A stretch of DNA of 64,000 nt, taken from the NCBI GenBank assembly GCA_946699065.1, contig CAMPDV010000202.1, forward strand, positions 62,001-126,000, in the 5' to 3' direction. Position numbers and translations under genes: made by a program. Shown here one piece after another: positions 26,001-37,008 of the stretch. Position 1 is the first letter of the stretch, and the number at the start of each line of letters is the position of its first letter. Under the pieces are notes generated by a model. It saw nothing but the letters and a program-made list of their open reading frames with translations, was not told where the DNA came from and did not search any database. The stretch comes from Loxodes magnus. Taxonomy: Eukaryota; Ciliophora; Karyorelictea; Loxodida; Loxodidae.

Positions 26001-26319
26001 CAAAAGAAATTAATGGGTATTAGATTAGAGAAAAATCTTCACTTTTAATAAAGGAAACTTTGAGCTTTTTTGATTCGAAACTAATGGTTTTCCTTTTTTA
26101 TTTTATAGTTGGAATTAAAATGGAAATCTCAATAATATCAATGTTTTTAGTTAAGATTCTAAGAAAATCATTCAGGAAATTTGGACACCTGTTGGAGGTC
26201 CAATAGCTCAACTGATTATGAACAAGGGATATTCTGACTGATGCATTGCAAGCTAGATAGCAAAAATATGGCTAGAAGAGTATTTCTACATTCTTTTATA
26301 CTACTTGGAAAGCAGATGA
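23044..26319 (+). CDS. Pseudokinase-like membrane protein 2
   Basis: One uninterrupted reading of 1,091 residues from ATG 23044 (MSYNQVQSYKVL...) to UGA 26317-26319 (YYLESR-stop). It is the paralogue of the gene at 6.6-9.8 kb. Residues about 1-330 are Glu/Lys/Gln-rich; a degenerate kinase core follows, with VHGNISPNNILLD in place of HRD...N and KVCGFSTS in place of DFG, so neither catalytic Asp is kept. A segment like LVDAQGLISLVIEILNW gives the C-lobe. Next come an acidic Ser/Gln/Asn linker, one transmembrane segment (WSIFMFLFVSYFFMYAFI) and a C-terminal domain of about 240 residues with IWTPVGGP. It has no intron where gene 1 has two. Topology suggests a single-pass protein with the kinase-like part on one side of the membrane and the conserved domain on the other. 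Function unknown. Confidence 0.8.
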
Positions 26320-27559
26320 ATTCTTTTTAAAGTTAATCGCTTATTTATTATAATTAAGAGCATCATTCATCTCATTTTTTGATATTCATCCATCTACTCA
26401 ACAATTATTTCTAATCTAAGGATTGCTGAAAACTAAAGAATATGAGTATTTAAATAAAAAATTTATATTCAAAAAGAAATTATATTATCTTAGAAAATCT
26501 AATATCTAGATATATTAATCTACACATTAAGCTATATTAAATATACCTCGTCTATTTATGCTTTATTTCAAATAATCATCAGTAAATAAATCTTACATCT
26601 CTCATGAGAATAGTCACTCCTTTACCAAAAGAATAAATAATTAAATGTTTATTCCAATTTAGATCTTACAAAAAGGATATTAGGCAAGTGATGTTAACTA
26701 ATTGTTTATTAAAGGAAGTCTATAATGAAATGCAGAATTGATATGATAGCAAATATAATTAAGATAGATTCTTTAAGCTATTCAGTTTTATAATCCTTAT
26801 AGTTCAGAATATTTTAATCTATTCTTCTATCTAAAGCATAAATATTCCTTTTTCGGTTTATAGTCATTTTTGTAAGACAATGCTACTAGAAGGGATTTTA
26901 CCAATTTTATATTCTAACTATTAATGTAAAGTAAAGAATAAGTAGCATTAGTAATTTTAATATGCTTGAAAGTGAGTGATCAGCAAAGTCTTATATACAG
27001 ATTCAAATTTAGAAAGCAAGTTGATATTCTTTCAATAGCAGAATTAAGAATTCACATATATATTGATAGTGGAGTACGATTAAAAGAAACCTCGTTTAGA
27101 TTATGAAGTTTAGTTATAGAATAATTAGCTATAAATCAACTAATGATGAACAAATGAAATGCAAGAAAAGAAATATTTGACAACACTTTTATTCTAAAAT
27201 TATTGTATCTACTTAAAATTATGACTTATATTTAATAATTTAAATAGGATTTAGCTTTTTATACATTTACCCAATTATCAAATTATTTTACTATATCTAC
27301 TCTATAAATTTTAGTATCTCATATTAATATCTCTTAGTAAAATCTATGCTACTATGAAATTTTTTTCATATATAGATTACTGAAATTTAGATAATTACTC
27401 TATAATCTAAAAATAGTATGATTTTAGTAATCTAATAAGCTTATAAATATTAAGGCTTATAAATTACTAAAAGCTAATTAATTTAATTTATATAAGAGAA
27501 AGCTAATAAGCTTCAAATAGCATGCTTTAAGTTTAACTTTTAATTCTTTTAACTAAATA
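26320..27559. other. AT-rich spacer, no gene recognised
   Basis: Follows the stop of pseudokinase-like gene 2. No homology or RNA structure recognised. Confidence 0.4.
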
Positions 27560-27790
27560 TTTTTACAGCACTGGTTGGCGATTTGCGAGGGATCTGATGA
27601 TATAAAGATTATTTATTACCCTAGTAATTACCCAACCAGGAATGGAGAAATTTATAAGAAGAAAGCAAGTTATATGAAGAGACAACCATTCCGAAAACTT
27701 GACAGTGAAGGGAGGAGAAGACCACCTAGAGATCAAATTCCTATCGGTTGGATAGGGAAGTAGGAAGCTTTTAAGTAGACGATCCTTCTT
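27560..27790. other. GC-rich island, possible structured RNA
   Basis: This 230-bp stretch is clearly richer in GC than the AT-rich DNA on both sides. It can form local stems: GGTTGG (27573) with CCAACC (27629), and a strong hairpin CTATC-GGTTG-GATAG (about 27744-27758) extended by TTC/GAA. It reads open on both strands even under the standard code, but neither product looks like a known protein. A non-coding RNA gene is the likeliest reading; I could not match it to RNase P, MRP, SRP, U-snRNA or telomerase RNA from memory. A short exon is the alternative. Confidence 0.35.
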
Positions 27791-28437
27791 TAACACTTTA
27801 ATTTAATTTAACCCTAGTAATTATCCTTTTAATTTAAAGATAAGCAACCTTATTATGTACTAATATAAAAAAAACTTAAATGCAAGTTTATTTTTGTATA
27901 ACTAAAATCTAACAAATTAAGTAAGACCAACAATCTTTTTAGATGATAAAGTTCATTTTACTTAATTGACTTTTTTAAAATACTAATATAAAATTATGAG
28001 ATAATTAGATAAATAATGCTTAGAAGTGAAATAATAATATTAAAAGCTAATAGATAAACCACAAAAAATATTAGAAATAAATTAATTTTTTTATTTATGA
28101 GAATACTAGAAGCTAGAGATACAAAAGGCTAATAGATTATTCATTTTTTATCTCTTTTAAGATTATTTATTCGAACGAATTTGCTAAGAAGCTTCTTATA
28201 AGCATATAAAGTATTATTCTATTAAATTAGAGTAGAACTTTAAGTGGATTATTTTCATAATGCTTTAGTGTTTGCTAAATGAATGTAAAGGATAATTAAA
28301 AAGCGATTTTTTTAATTTCTAGTTTGCTTTATTTTTTATATGTTTAAATCTTATAAAAGCAAGCCAATACTTTATCTCTCCTGTATTCTATTGGCTCTTT
28401 TCCTACTTTAAATTTTCTTCTCTCTGTCACATATAAA
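27791..28437. other. AT-rich spacer upstream of the ubiquitin-like gene
   Basis: No gene or RNA recognised. It presumably contains the promoter of the plus-strand gene that follows, but no motif stands out. Confidence 0.35.
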
Positions 28438-29120
28438 ATGTTCATGAATTACCCTCTGAAAACTGCTTTCGCTTTTGGAACTTCAAGTTAAATCTAAAAT
28501 AGTTAATAGATTACTACTTCTTTGACTAAAATCCACACTTCTGATGATCAGAAGCATAATACTTAGGAAGATATTTAAGTAAGGGATATTAAAATATAGG
28601 GTTAGTAGTAATAGAGAGATTAAGTAAAGCTATATATCTAAACAGCTGACTAATAACGTTATATGATAACTATCCATTAAAAATAAAAGATCCTATAACT
28701 ACAAGAAATAGTAGAGAAGAGAATAAATATTCCTAAGCAGTATTAATAGTTACTGTTTAATGGAAAAGTATTATTATGATTCAAGGAAATTTAAGATTAT
28801 TAGATTAGCAATTATGATGTTGTTTATATAAGTGGAAAGCTTAAAGGGGGAGAAATGATATTGCAAGTAAAAAGGTTGTCTGCATAGACTTATTATATAG
28901 GAGCAGAACATTGGGAAACTATAGCTACTTTGAAGGCTATTTTATCGGATAAATCTTAAATTGATGAATCAAATATTAGACTAATTTATTCAGGGAGATT
29001 TTTAGAAGACTACAAAACATGTAATGACTATGGAATAGTAAACGGGTCAGTTCTTCATATGGTAGTTAGAGTATAAACTTAAATAACTCTATAAATTAGA
29101 TTTCACAATAAATTATTTGA
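28438..29120 (+). CDS. Tandem ubiquitin-like protein with an internal Gly-Gly
   Basis: Begins at ATG 28438 (MFMNYPLKTAFAFG...). A Gln/Thr-rich leader of about 62 residues is followed by two ubiquitin folds. Domain 1 (about 63-137) has YQQLLFNGKVL, like QQRLIFAGKQL of ubiquitin, and ends LKGG, the position of ubiquitin's LRGG. Domain 2 (about 138-211) has IRLIYSGRFLEDYKTCNDYGI and ends VLHMVVR, like TLHLVLR. The layout copies a polyubiquitin precursor, but the units are diverged from ubiquitin and from each other. Either a UAA right after VVRV (29074) ends it, or a 29-nt GT...AG intron (29071-29099) leads to UGA at 29118. Processing at the internal GG would release domain 1 with a leader; this is inference. 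It converges on a tRNA gene 130 bp away. Confidence 0.75.
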
Positions 29121-29251
29121 TAGCACTTATATAGATAAAGCATAATAAATAGATTTTAAAGATACTTTACTTTTTTAATATGCTATACTAAAGAACCTTA
29201 TGCTAAGAAAAGCAAATAAGCAAATAATTTAATCTTGCACTAATAAAAAAA

Positions 29252-29323
29252 TGGTCTTACCGAGAATCGAACTCGGATCGTTGGATTCAAAGTCCAACGT
29301 GCTAACCATTACACCATAAGATC
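29252..29323 (-). tRNA. tRNA-Gln (anticodon UUG)
   Basis: A full cloverleaf reads on the minus strand. The anticodon stem TTGGA/TCCAA encloses loop CTTTGAA with anticodon TTG. The T arm has TTCGATTC, and the D arm has GTGTAATGGTTAGCAC. The acceptor stem GATCTTA/TAAGACC has one A-C mismatch at the second pair. A run of T follows the 3' end (pol III terminator). It reads CAA. The UAA/UAG-reading Gln tRNAs this code needs are not in the window. Confidence 0.9.
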
Positions 29324-29828
29324 TCTTATTTCTAACAAATCTAATATCCCTTTTGAATAGCAATTTCTCTATATCAAACTAACTAGATTCCAAATATTAA
29401 AATTATTATTAATCTTAGCTATAAAGTTAGTATTTGCTTAAGTAATTGTAATATCAGAAAGAATATTTAGATATAGATTATTCTGCCTTATTCTTGGAAA
29501 TTATAATAATCATATAAAATTAGAATAAAATAGTTTATCTAAAAATAACTATATTCAATCAAAATCCTTAACTTAAGAGATATAAAACGCTTATATTTTA
29601 TAGAGATTAATGAAATAAGATTTTTAGTACGTTTTAATAACCTTTAGTTTTATAAAGTTTGCTTAAAGAACTAAGATGAATAATATTGCTCTTCGAAATA
29701 TAAAATTTAGAGGTTTATTATATGAGTTTATTTCTTACCTCTATGTACAAATGTATATTGTGTCTCTTTTTCTTCTCCAATTAAAAAACTTAATTTATAT
29801 CTCCACAAAGCATAACAGCTTACAACTA

Positions 29829-30545
29829 TTAACGATGAATCTCATTTTTTAATTATTCTTAATTTTCAACTTTATATGTTCCAGACGAAGATGATAATTA
29901 AACCCCTTAACTTTAATCTTCTATTTTTTTTTAATTTTGAGAATCTTAAAAGTAGATTATTCTATAAGTAGATAAATAATTCATTAATGTATCATACTTA
30001 TCTTTCTTTTGATCTACTAAGCTTTATAAATTAATTTTAAATATACACTAAAAGGAATATTTTTTAATACTTCTATCGTTGCTTTTCCCAATTAATCTTT
30101 ATCCTTTAGCATATTCATTTTTTAAAAGGAATTTATCTACAAAAATAGCATTAATGTTCAAAACCCAATCGGCTTAATACAACTCTTCATTACATCAACT
30201 TGCTATTGTTTTTTATCCTTAAAACTACAAAAAACAGATAAAAGGCATTAAGTTAATATTCTTCATTTTAATTCTCTAGTATTATTCTATAAAATAGCCT
30301 AAAGCTAGATTTAGCTAATATATATAAAATTCCTTTATATCTTAAAACATTTCATTTTATGAAAAAATGTTAGTTTGATGACTTAAAGCAAGAACTGTAT
30401 TCACAGCTATTTCGCTATCAATTAAGAATTTAATTTACAGTTCTATTATTTATTTAGTTGCTTAAACAATGGCTTTTTATATCCTTTCTAGCTTTTAATT
30501 TACAATAGTAGCGTTTATCTCTTCTTCATAAGTGTTTATTACCAT
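29829..30545 (-). CDS. Candidate coiled/helical protein, unrecognised
   Basis: From an ATG at 30543-30545 one register reads 238 residues to a UAA (29829-29831): MVINTYEEEINATIVNQKLE..., later NEELYQADWVLNINAIFVDK and an acidic SSSSGTYKVENQEQ end. The Glu, Asp, Ala and Val content and the evenly spaced hydrophobics argue for a real protein. The same register stays plausible upstream to about 31000, so this may be only the C-terminal part. No in-frame UGA follows within about 80 codons, so the stop would be UAA, or a small intron is missed. No domain recognised. Confidence 0.5.
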
Positions 30546-32142
30546 AAGCTATTAACTAAGCTTAACTATAGAGTCTTATATCTATAATTTACGCTCCACT
30601 CTCGTATTTATTCTATCTCCTGTTTATTTTTAAATATAGGTGTTTATTTATATAATTGCATACACTTCTTTATATATTTAAACAAGTGAAAAGAAGATAA
30701 CCTTATATATGTAAGAATAAACAAAAGCAAAAGTTGATCCTAAGCATTAGTTTTTAGCAAGAAGAAGCTATTTAGTGACTGATCATATAAGCACCTATTC
30801 AGAAATTTGCTTATAACACTGATTTGGATCCCCCTTTAAGAATAAATGATATTACCTTCCTCTATATTAATTCCTATTTAACTAAATAGCCAGTTAGTTA
30901 ATATAAATAATTTTGATCTTAAAAGAAAATAAATGAATTGCTTAGTTATGAATACCCTATATAAGTGATTGATTAAAGGTATATTGAGTTATATTTTATA
31001 GATAGGAACTGTAAAAAACAGTTTAACTGTATACCATTTTTAACTTGTTTAAAGTGAACTTAAAGTAGATATGTGAATAAACTTTAACTCTAAGCATACT
31101 ATTTCTATTTCATTAGATTAGTAATTTAAAGCTTTAATTCATAAACTTAAGATCTATTAAGAAAAACAATGTGCAGGTATATAAAGTTCTTGAAACAGAT
31201 AGTACCAACAAAATGAGCAGAAAAAATGTAGTGAACAACTATAAAACGATAGTGAGATAACTTTGCTTATGAATATTTTATAAAACATAACTATAAGAAA
31301 ATTAAATAGTCTTATTATTTATAAAATGTACTAAAGAGATTTTTAATCCTTAGATCTTAAACTAGATTTTATATTAATTCATTTAAATCCAATGAACTAA
31401 GAAACTATATTTACTTGATTCTATTGCCATTTATTATGAAGCATAAAGTGCATTTAAGGCTTTTATAATGATAATAATAATACCAGAATGAGTAAATGAA
31501 CAAGCTCTTAAGTTTTTACCATTATTAATCCTTTTCTAAATAATCTGATTTATTATAATTAAATTGATATTCTATTTAAGTAACTAGATTTCATTTTATC
31601 TAACTCCCGGTATTTTTGTATTTCTAAAGACTTAAGAACAATTAAAAATATCTTGCTACATTCAAACAACAAAAACACCATATCTAATAACTCATTTTGT
31701 AGATAATAATGACCTGACTTATAAAATAGTTTGAACACAATAACCTAGAAAGCTTTTATTTCTCTAATAATGTGTTCATAGAAAAAGCAATTTTATTCTA
31801 TAAATTTTAGAATATATTTATACTATATGACAAATATTTCCATTATAAGCACATTTTTATATTCATTTTTCCTTTTTATATTATTTAACGCTTAAATTTG
31901 AAGCTTAATATGCATTCACTTAATACTCCTTTCATGTGATATATATCAAATGTAATTTTTATAGTGAAGATATGAAAAATATAGATGAGAGAAGCTATTT
32001 ATTTGTATTTTGAAAGATGATTCAACTTATGTAAACAGTTCCATTTTTATTTAGATCTTATTATCACTTTATACTGTATTGCCAGCTTGCTAGTCCTTTG
32101 TTATAAAATTTTATCGAAACTAAACCTTTAAAATTATCTTTG
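30546..32142. other. Mostly unassigned; possible 5' part of the minus-strand gene
   Basis: The lower part (30546-31000) may extend the preceding gene. The rest is AT-rich with nothing recognised. Confidence 0.3.
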
Positions 32143-32760
32143 TCAATGTTACATATTATAGCTACCAACAAGCAGTGTTGCTACTTTTATTTAATCTTAG
32201 TTGGTATAATAAATAAAAGGACTTCCAAATTAAATTTGAGATCTAATAGGTTTATTAGATTCTTTATAAATGATAAAGCAATAACTAAGCCAATAACTCA
32301 ATGCAAGCTTAATTCAAAGCAGCATTTTACCAACATTATTTTCACTGTTATCAAGACCATAAAAATGCATTAGCAACTTCAATAAAGATCTTAACTAGAG
32401 GATACTCTATTTTTACCAAGAAGAGTAAATAAATTAAGTTGTTAGCCTTTTTACTCCTTTCTTCAGTAATGCAAGATACATATTTAATACCAGAAAGGAT
32501 AGATATTAGATTAAAATTGATGAGATTATCTAAAGGATAAAATTACAGGAAACAAAAGAACCTTGTTTAGTGTTATATTCACATGCATAAAGCTTCTAAC
32601 TCTCATGACTGCTTCAGCAGCCTAATACTACATTGCTTTAATTTCCTTTTTTATTTAATATATAAGATTTTTTGGTTTCTAGAGTCGAAATGTATCAATG
32701 TAAGAAATATTAAGAGGAAAGAGTGGAATCAGCTCAAGAAATATAAGTTTGCTGATGCAT
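32143..32760 (-). CDS. Candidate small membrane protein
   Basis: A single register from ATG 32758-32760 (MHQQTYISWADS...) to UGA 32143-32145 gives 205 residues. Composition is mixed and protein-like, with a hydrophobic segment at about residues 72-97 and a second weaker one near 145-165. No family recognised. Support is limited to composition and to having both a plausible start and a UGA stop; the plus strand also reads open here, so a chance reading is possible. Confidence 0.35.
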
Positions 32761-33300
32761 TTTTAAACTTAAGGAATAGAATTTCGAATAAATTTCTCTT
32801 GAATAATCAAATTTTCTAAAAGTCCTCGCATATAGCTTCTCAATAAACTTTGTTCTGTCCCTATTTATAAACTTCCCTATGATTAGTCATTTTCCATAAG
32901 ACGAATTTTCTCCCTTTTGTCCTATACCTATACCATATCCTGTTTGATTGGGATATATCTTTTTATCCATACTATTTAAGTAGAATGACTAAAGCTGAGT
33001 ATTAGATAGCTCTAAGCTTAATAGATAATTTCAATTTAATCATTTAATTTAAGTTTAATTCAAAAACTCAACTAACGGCTTTTGAGAAAATTCTAGAAAT
33101 CCCACAATCTTCGTTAAGCTTGTTTAAAGGATAAAATTTTGGATCCATAAAGTATTAAGCCTCTAATTTTACTCTTAGAAGGAGTATAAATAAAGTATAG
33201 ATAGTAGGATAAAGGTTATATAGGAAGGAATCCGTTGAGATATATAATGGTAAATCCCTAAACGAATAAAATTGATTTTTACTATTTAATTATAATTAAA
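32761..33300. other. Intergenic spacer between divergent genes
   Basis: Lies between a minus-strand candidate and the plus-strand zinc-finger gene. No motif recognised. Confidence 0.35.
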
Positions 33301-35451
33301 ATGCAAACTATAAAAGAATGCTTGTCTGCTTTAATATTCACTGATTTGAACTGAGTCATGAAGGAATTCGATATTTCCAAACAAGATGTAGAAAGTATGA
33401 TGCGTGATTATAAATAACTACATAGCTTAGATTTTGTTACTCAGACTAAATAGAACATTTTGAAAATGAAAGACTCTTTTTCTAGATTCCAAATCTCCCA
33501 GGAAACCGGCTTGCCTTTGAGTACTATCAACTTCATTATTGATTCTAATAAAAATTTGGGGAAGGAAAGTGGGATGCAGAATGAGCTTATGTAATCTGAA
33601 TCTTAAGAATGCTTAGTTATGAAGATTAATAAGTAATCTCCCAGGAATTAAAGCTAAGAGAGTAATGCGAAGAGTTAAGAAAAACATAAGAGCGACAAAA
33701 TTGAGAAAGTTGAGAAAAGCGAAAAAAATGAGAAAACAGAGAAAAATGAAAAAAATGAAAAAAATGAAAAAAGTGAAAAAAATGAAAAAAACGAGAAAAA
33801 TGAGAAAAGCTAAAATGATACTAAAACAAATGAAGCTGCAAATGAGAGGAGAATCACTAGAAATATGGATAAACAAGAAAAGAAAAAATAAATTACACAA
33901 AGAAGCAAAAAAATAAAATTTCCATGAACTGAAGATCAAATAGTTCGGTTGACGGAAAGTGGAGCAGTGATAGGAAAGTCTAATAATAAGCTGCAATATG
34001 TATGCCTTCATTGTGAAAAGATATTTAAAGATGGAATAAACCTAGCGAGGCATTTCAGTGATAAGCATCCAAATTTAAAGAAGTTAATACTTTTCTGTCC
34101 TCTTTGCAAAGAGATGACTTTTAAGAATAGAAGTGAATATTTCTACCACTGAAGAAGTCATGAAGATAAGACTAAAATTAAATACACTTTAAAGTCTATC
34201 TAAGACTTCTAAAAACCTTAACCAAAATATCAAGATTCTAAATTTACTTCTAACTCTAAGAGAGTTAGGTCTTCTTAAAATGACTATAAGGAAATAAAAA
34301 ACGATAAGAATGATTAAAAAAATTAAAGGTAAAGAGTAAAGGTTCGACAAAAAAATAAGAAATAGTAAGACTCAAACGAAGAATCAGAAATAGAGATCTA
34401 AACTTAAAAGTTTGAATGCGAGAATTGTGAATAGTAATTCACAAACGAGGAACAGCTGGAGTGACATGAAAAGAGAGTACATAGTAAAAAGTCTCCTTTA
34501 TATTATTTTATCACTGATAAAACTTAAGAGGAGCTTGAAAGATTGAACTTAACAATTGCATAGGGAAAAGTTATATACAATAAAAGAGGAGTCATGTCAT
34601 TTCAATGTAAAGAATGCAAAAAGTATTTCAATTAATACTCAAAAATATCTCATCATTTTAAAAAAATTCATCCTAAGAAATAACTCAATGTAATAAGATG
34701 TTCAGTTTGCAATACTTTATTTAAGAAGAGACAGCATCTTTTACTGCATTTAGTTAAACATGAAAAAAACTAATAAAAGGATTAAAATTCTAAGACTTCT
34801 GAAAATTCTGAAGATGAGGTTGAAAGCAAGTAAAGTGAAAGCAAAAAATAGAATAGTAAAAAACAGTAAGATCAGGTAAAAAGCCAAGTTAAGAATAAAA
34901 AAAGACCAAGAGAGAGTCTTAAATCATCAGAAGAAAGCTAGTCCACAAATGCTAAGGAAAAGAACAGCAAAACACTAGAATTGAAAGTTTAAAATAAAAA
35001 ATAAAAAGATTAAAGGGAAGAAGAATAAAAGAATAAGAATAGTATCAAATAGTCAGAAACTAATAAGATATAAGAAGAAGATTCTTTGATTGTACTAAGT
35101 AATTAATTTATTATAGATAGTGAAAACAAGGAAAAAGAAATTGAAATAGAAATGGGACCTGAAGTCGAAATAGAAGTCGAAAGTACATCATAAAAAGGTG
35201 ATGAAGTAAGTAATGAATAAGATGTAAGCTAAAAGCAAGTTTTAGTTGAGTAAGCCAGTGATTCTTTATTAGTTGCAGAATAAAAAAATGAAAATTAAAA
35301 CGAACAAAGTCAAAATAATGACAAAATGACTTCATAAGAAAATCAGAATGTTTAGACATAAGAGCAGAAAGAAAATGAAATTTAAAATAATGAGTCATAA
35401 GGAAAATAAGTAGCAAGAATAAATCAACGTATAATCCATTTATCTAACTGA
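33301..35451 (+). CDS. C2H2 zinc-finger protein with EK-rich repeat
   Basis: One register of 716 residues from ATG 33301 (MQTIKECLSALIF...) to UGA 35449-35451. The N-terminal 100 residues are helical. A low-complexity run of (N/S/T)-E-K repeats covers about residues 136-170. Then comes KFPWTEDQIVRL, with Trp = UGA, like the start of a Myb/SANT helix. At least four C2H2-type fingers follow: YVCLHCEKIFKDGINLARH, FCPLCKEMTFKNRSEYFYH, FECENCEQQFTNEEQLEWH and FQCKECKKYFNQYSKISHH, then RCSVCNTLFKKRQHLLLH. The C-terminal 200 residues are very acidic and Gln-rich. This fits a nuclear DNA-binding protein; target unknown. In-frame UGA occurs at least four times inside and reads best as Trp each time. 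Confidence 0.8.
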
Positions 35452-36190
35452 TGTCTCATTAAATAATACTTTACCTATATTAAACAATTTTTTTCCATAA
35501 TCAAATAAAATTAAATTAAAAATAGATTTAATAATTAACACAAAATTAGATAAGTCATTGCTGAAAATGAATATCATTTCTCTTGGTAAACTTAATTCAA
35601 TAGTTACTTTATACTCAAATTACTCCTTATTAAATTAGGTTAAGGCAATACTTTATAAGCTTAGATCTTTCTTATTTCAATAGTCCTCTCAAAAATTTAA
35701 TAAAATGACTAAAGACTGACCGATTTTTATATAAGAGTTAAGTTAATTTTATATTTGCTTAGCAATTTTAAAATGTTTCCTTTTCACTTCTACCATATAA
35801 AGACTTATTAGTAAGTAGCCAAAATTCTAGAATTTAGAACAATTATTTCATAACTTATCTAAATGAAATGGAGCACCATATCATAAAACATAAAAGGCAA
35901 TATTAAAACTGATCCATCCTATTTCAGAAGATAAAAAAATAGAAAAATCCAAAAAAATGAAATAGAGTAATATTAAGTGAAAATACAGAAGAGTAAACTT
36001 GGCTTACAATTACTTAATCTATAAATGATTTGAACATGATAGAACTTGATAGAACGTGATATTAAATATGTTTAATTAAAAACTTTGCTATTGTTCAACT
36101 ATTGTGATATTATATGAGGAAGATGTTATGAGATGCGTACAATACAAAAAAAAAGAAAGAAAGAAATTAATATTAAACCAGAATTTTTAA
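35452..36190. other. AT-rich spacer
   Basis: Follows the zinc-finger gene. No gene recognised. Confidence 0.35.
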
Positions 36191-36194
36191 TACC

Positions 36195-36290
36195 TACTGT
36201 ATGGAGTTGGAGCGATCGCTTTAAATTCAAGGACCAGAAATGAATTGGTGTAGATGGAACGATATGTATATGGGATTTCCAGACTGTATA
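36195..36290 (+). pseudogene. WD40-repeat relic
   Basis: Reads WSWS...KDQKWIGVDGTICIWDFQT with UGA as the Trp of QKW. The second half is a classic WD40 repeat end (DGT-x-x-IWD), very like the DGTVKIWDF and DNKW repeats of the kinase-WD40 pseudogene at 55-57 kb. Only one repeat is visible, so it is a fragment of that family. Confidence 0.45.
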
Positions 36291-37008
36291 TGTATAACTA
36301 TGGAGCATTGGATATTTAAGATAAATCTGTCTTTTTTAGTATAAAATTCTTAGTATGATTGAAGGCTGAACTTAATAAAGATATCAATTATAAAAACTGA
36401 GAAGCTAGAAATCAAATTTAGAATCTAAAAAGTACATAATTTTATAATTACTAGAGAGGAATAAATAAATTTATTAATTTAAGAAGCAAGGCTTAGAAGA
36501 AAATACCCAAGAATTAATTTACAAATTTGAACTAAGAAATGATATTTAATCCCTTGAATATAGCATAAATCATTTAAGAAAAATATATGAAAGAAGAATA
36601 TAGTAATTATCATGATTATATACCATATAATTATTATAAAAAACTCTGAAAAGATTAAAAGTAAAAACAGAAGCGAAGAATAGATATAATATCATTCCAT
36701 GATTTTAATTTCTCTATTTCTCTATCTGAAATCATAATTTAATTAAAAGCCATCTGAAAATTAAATTATTGCATAAAAATTTAAAAAGCTAGCTTTAATT
36801 TAATTGAAAGCATATTATTAAATAAATTCCTATGCTCATAATTCCTTTATAAAGTTCTTTTTAAATTATAAAATACTATGGCCTTCTACTATTTTTAGTA
36901 TATTTAAGTAAATTTAAGATTTTCATTTAATTCCTATATAGTTTTTAAATGTTTTATTTATTTAAAAGTAAAGCTAAAATTAATAAAAAGCTAGAAATTA
37001 AGTTAAAG
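36291..37008. other. AT-rich spacer
   Basis: 3' side of the B-box/SPRY gene. Nothing recognised. Confidence 0.35.

Noticed and set aside
27563-27796. Two overlapping frames on opposite strands of the GC island
   Set aside because: Both are open only because the block is GC-richer; neither resembles a protein family, so I kept it as a possible RNA.
33613-34011. A 132-residue Phe/Leu-rich frame, open under the standard code, on the minus strand
   Set aside because: It is the mirror of the EK-rich and zinc-finger part of the plus-strand gene; the Phe runs are the complement of AAA/GAA repeats.
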